Source of the DNA: Comamonadaceae bacterium
GTDB taxonomy: Bacteria > Pseudomonadota > Gammaproteobacteria > Burkholderiales > Burkholderiaceae_C
Assembly (NCBI GenBank): GCA_947475495.1
Contig: CANJNX010000077.1
Location: forward strand, 1-5,512
Length of the DNA stretch: 5,512 bases
Reading direction: 5' to 3'
How positions within the stretch are numbered: the first letter of the stretch is position 1; every line of letters begins with the position of its first letter. A program made the translations under genes and the position numbers. Shown piece after piece: positions 5,475 through 5,512 of the stretch. The notes beneath the pieces are model-generated. The model ran no database searches and was not told where the DNA came from. It saw only the letters and a program-made list of their open reading frames with translations.

Positions 5475-5503
5475 TAGGTTTGCATCGCATTGGCGAAGTC
5501 TGA

Positions 5504-5509
5504 ATTCTA
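5504..5509 (-). promoter_or_regulatory. Likely -10 element of the tRNA-Ser gene
   Basis: On the minus strand TAGAAT lies 29 nt before the first base of the tRNA, a usual distance for a -10 with a short 5' leader. The -35 would fall beyond the window, so the promoter cannot be confirmed. Confidence 0.4.
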
Positions 5510-5512
5510 TCA

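Overview
The window looks like chromosomal DNA from a betaproteobacterium, most plausibly a Burkholderiales (Comamonadaceae-type) bacterium. This rests on the style of the catabolic genes, a GC content near 50-57% in the first half, and a promoter of the form TTGCGC-N17-TAAAGT. It is an impression from the sequence alone; no database search was possible.

Positions 1-2840 hold a same-strand metabolic unit: the 3' end of a nitroreductase-family flavoprotein gene, a crotonase-superfamily (enoyl-CoA hydratase/isomerase) gene and an ALDH3-type aldehyde dehydrogenase gene. The second and third genes have the same ribosome-binding sequence (AAGAAAGA), and the unit ends in a perfect 10-bp stem followed by five T (2811-2840). 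A second AT-rich hairpin follows at 2865-2888. The set would fit oxidation of an aldehyde to an acid and further processing as a CoA ester, but the substrate cannot be read from the sequence.

Positions 2966-4746 hold the most interesting part: three tightly packed genes of lower GC (the last is about 42% by hand count). They encode a YkgJ-type cysteine-cluster protein, a 290-residue protein whose C-terminal third resembles the GNAT-type domain of aminoacyl-tRNA-protein transferases (ATE/Bpt), and a 140-residue SET-domain protein lysine methyltransferase. The spacings are 2 and 12 nt, so they are probably co-transcribed and may act together. I read this as a candidate protein-modification cassette of unknown substrate. 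A perfect 7-bp inverted repeat sits directly before the Shine-Dalgarno sequence of the first gene, and a weak hairpin with a T7 run lies inside the end of the last.

Positions 4790-5297 hold a small lipoprotein gene behind its own likely promoter. That promoter has an inverted repeat over the -35 and a 9-bp direct repeat (20-bp period) over the -10 and the start region. Positions 5385-5474 hold, on the minus strand, a complete tRNA-Ser(CGA) with a long variable arm and an encoded CCA end, convergent with the lipoprotein gene.
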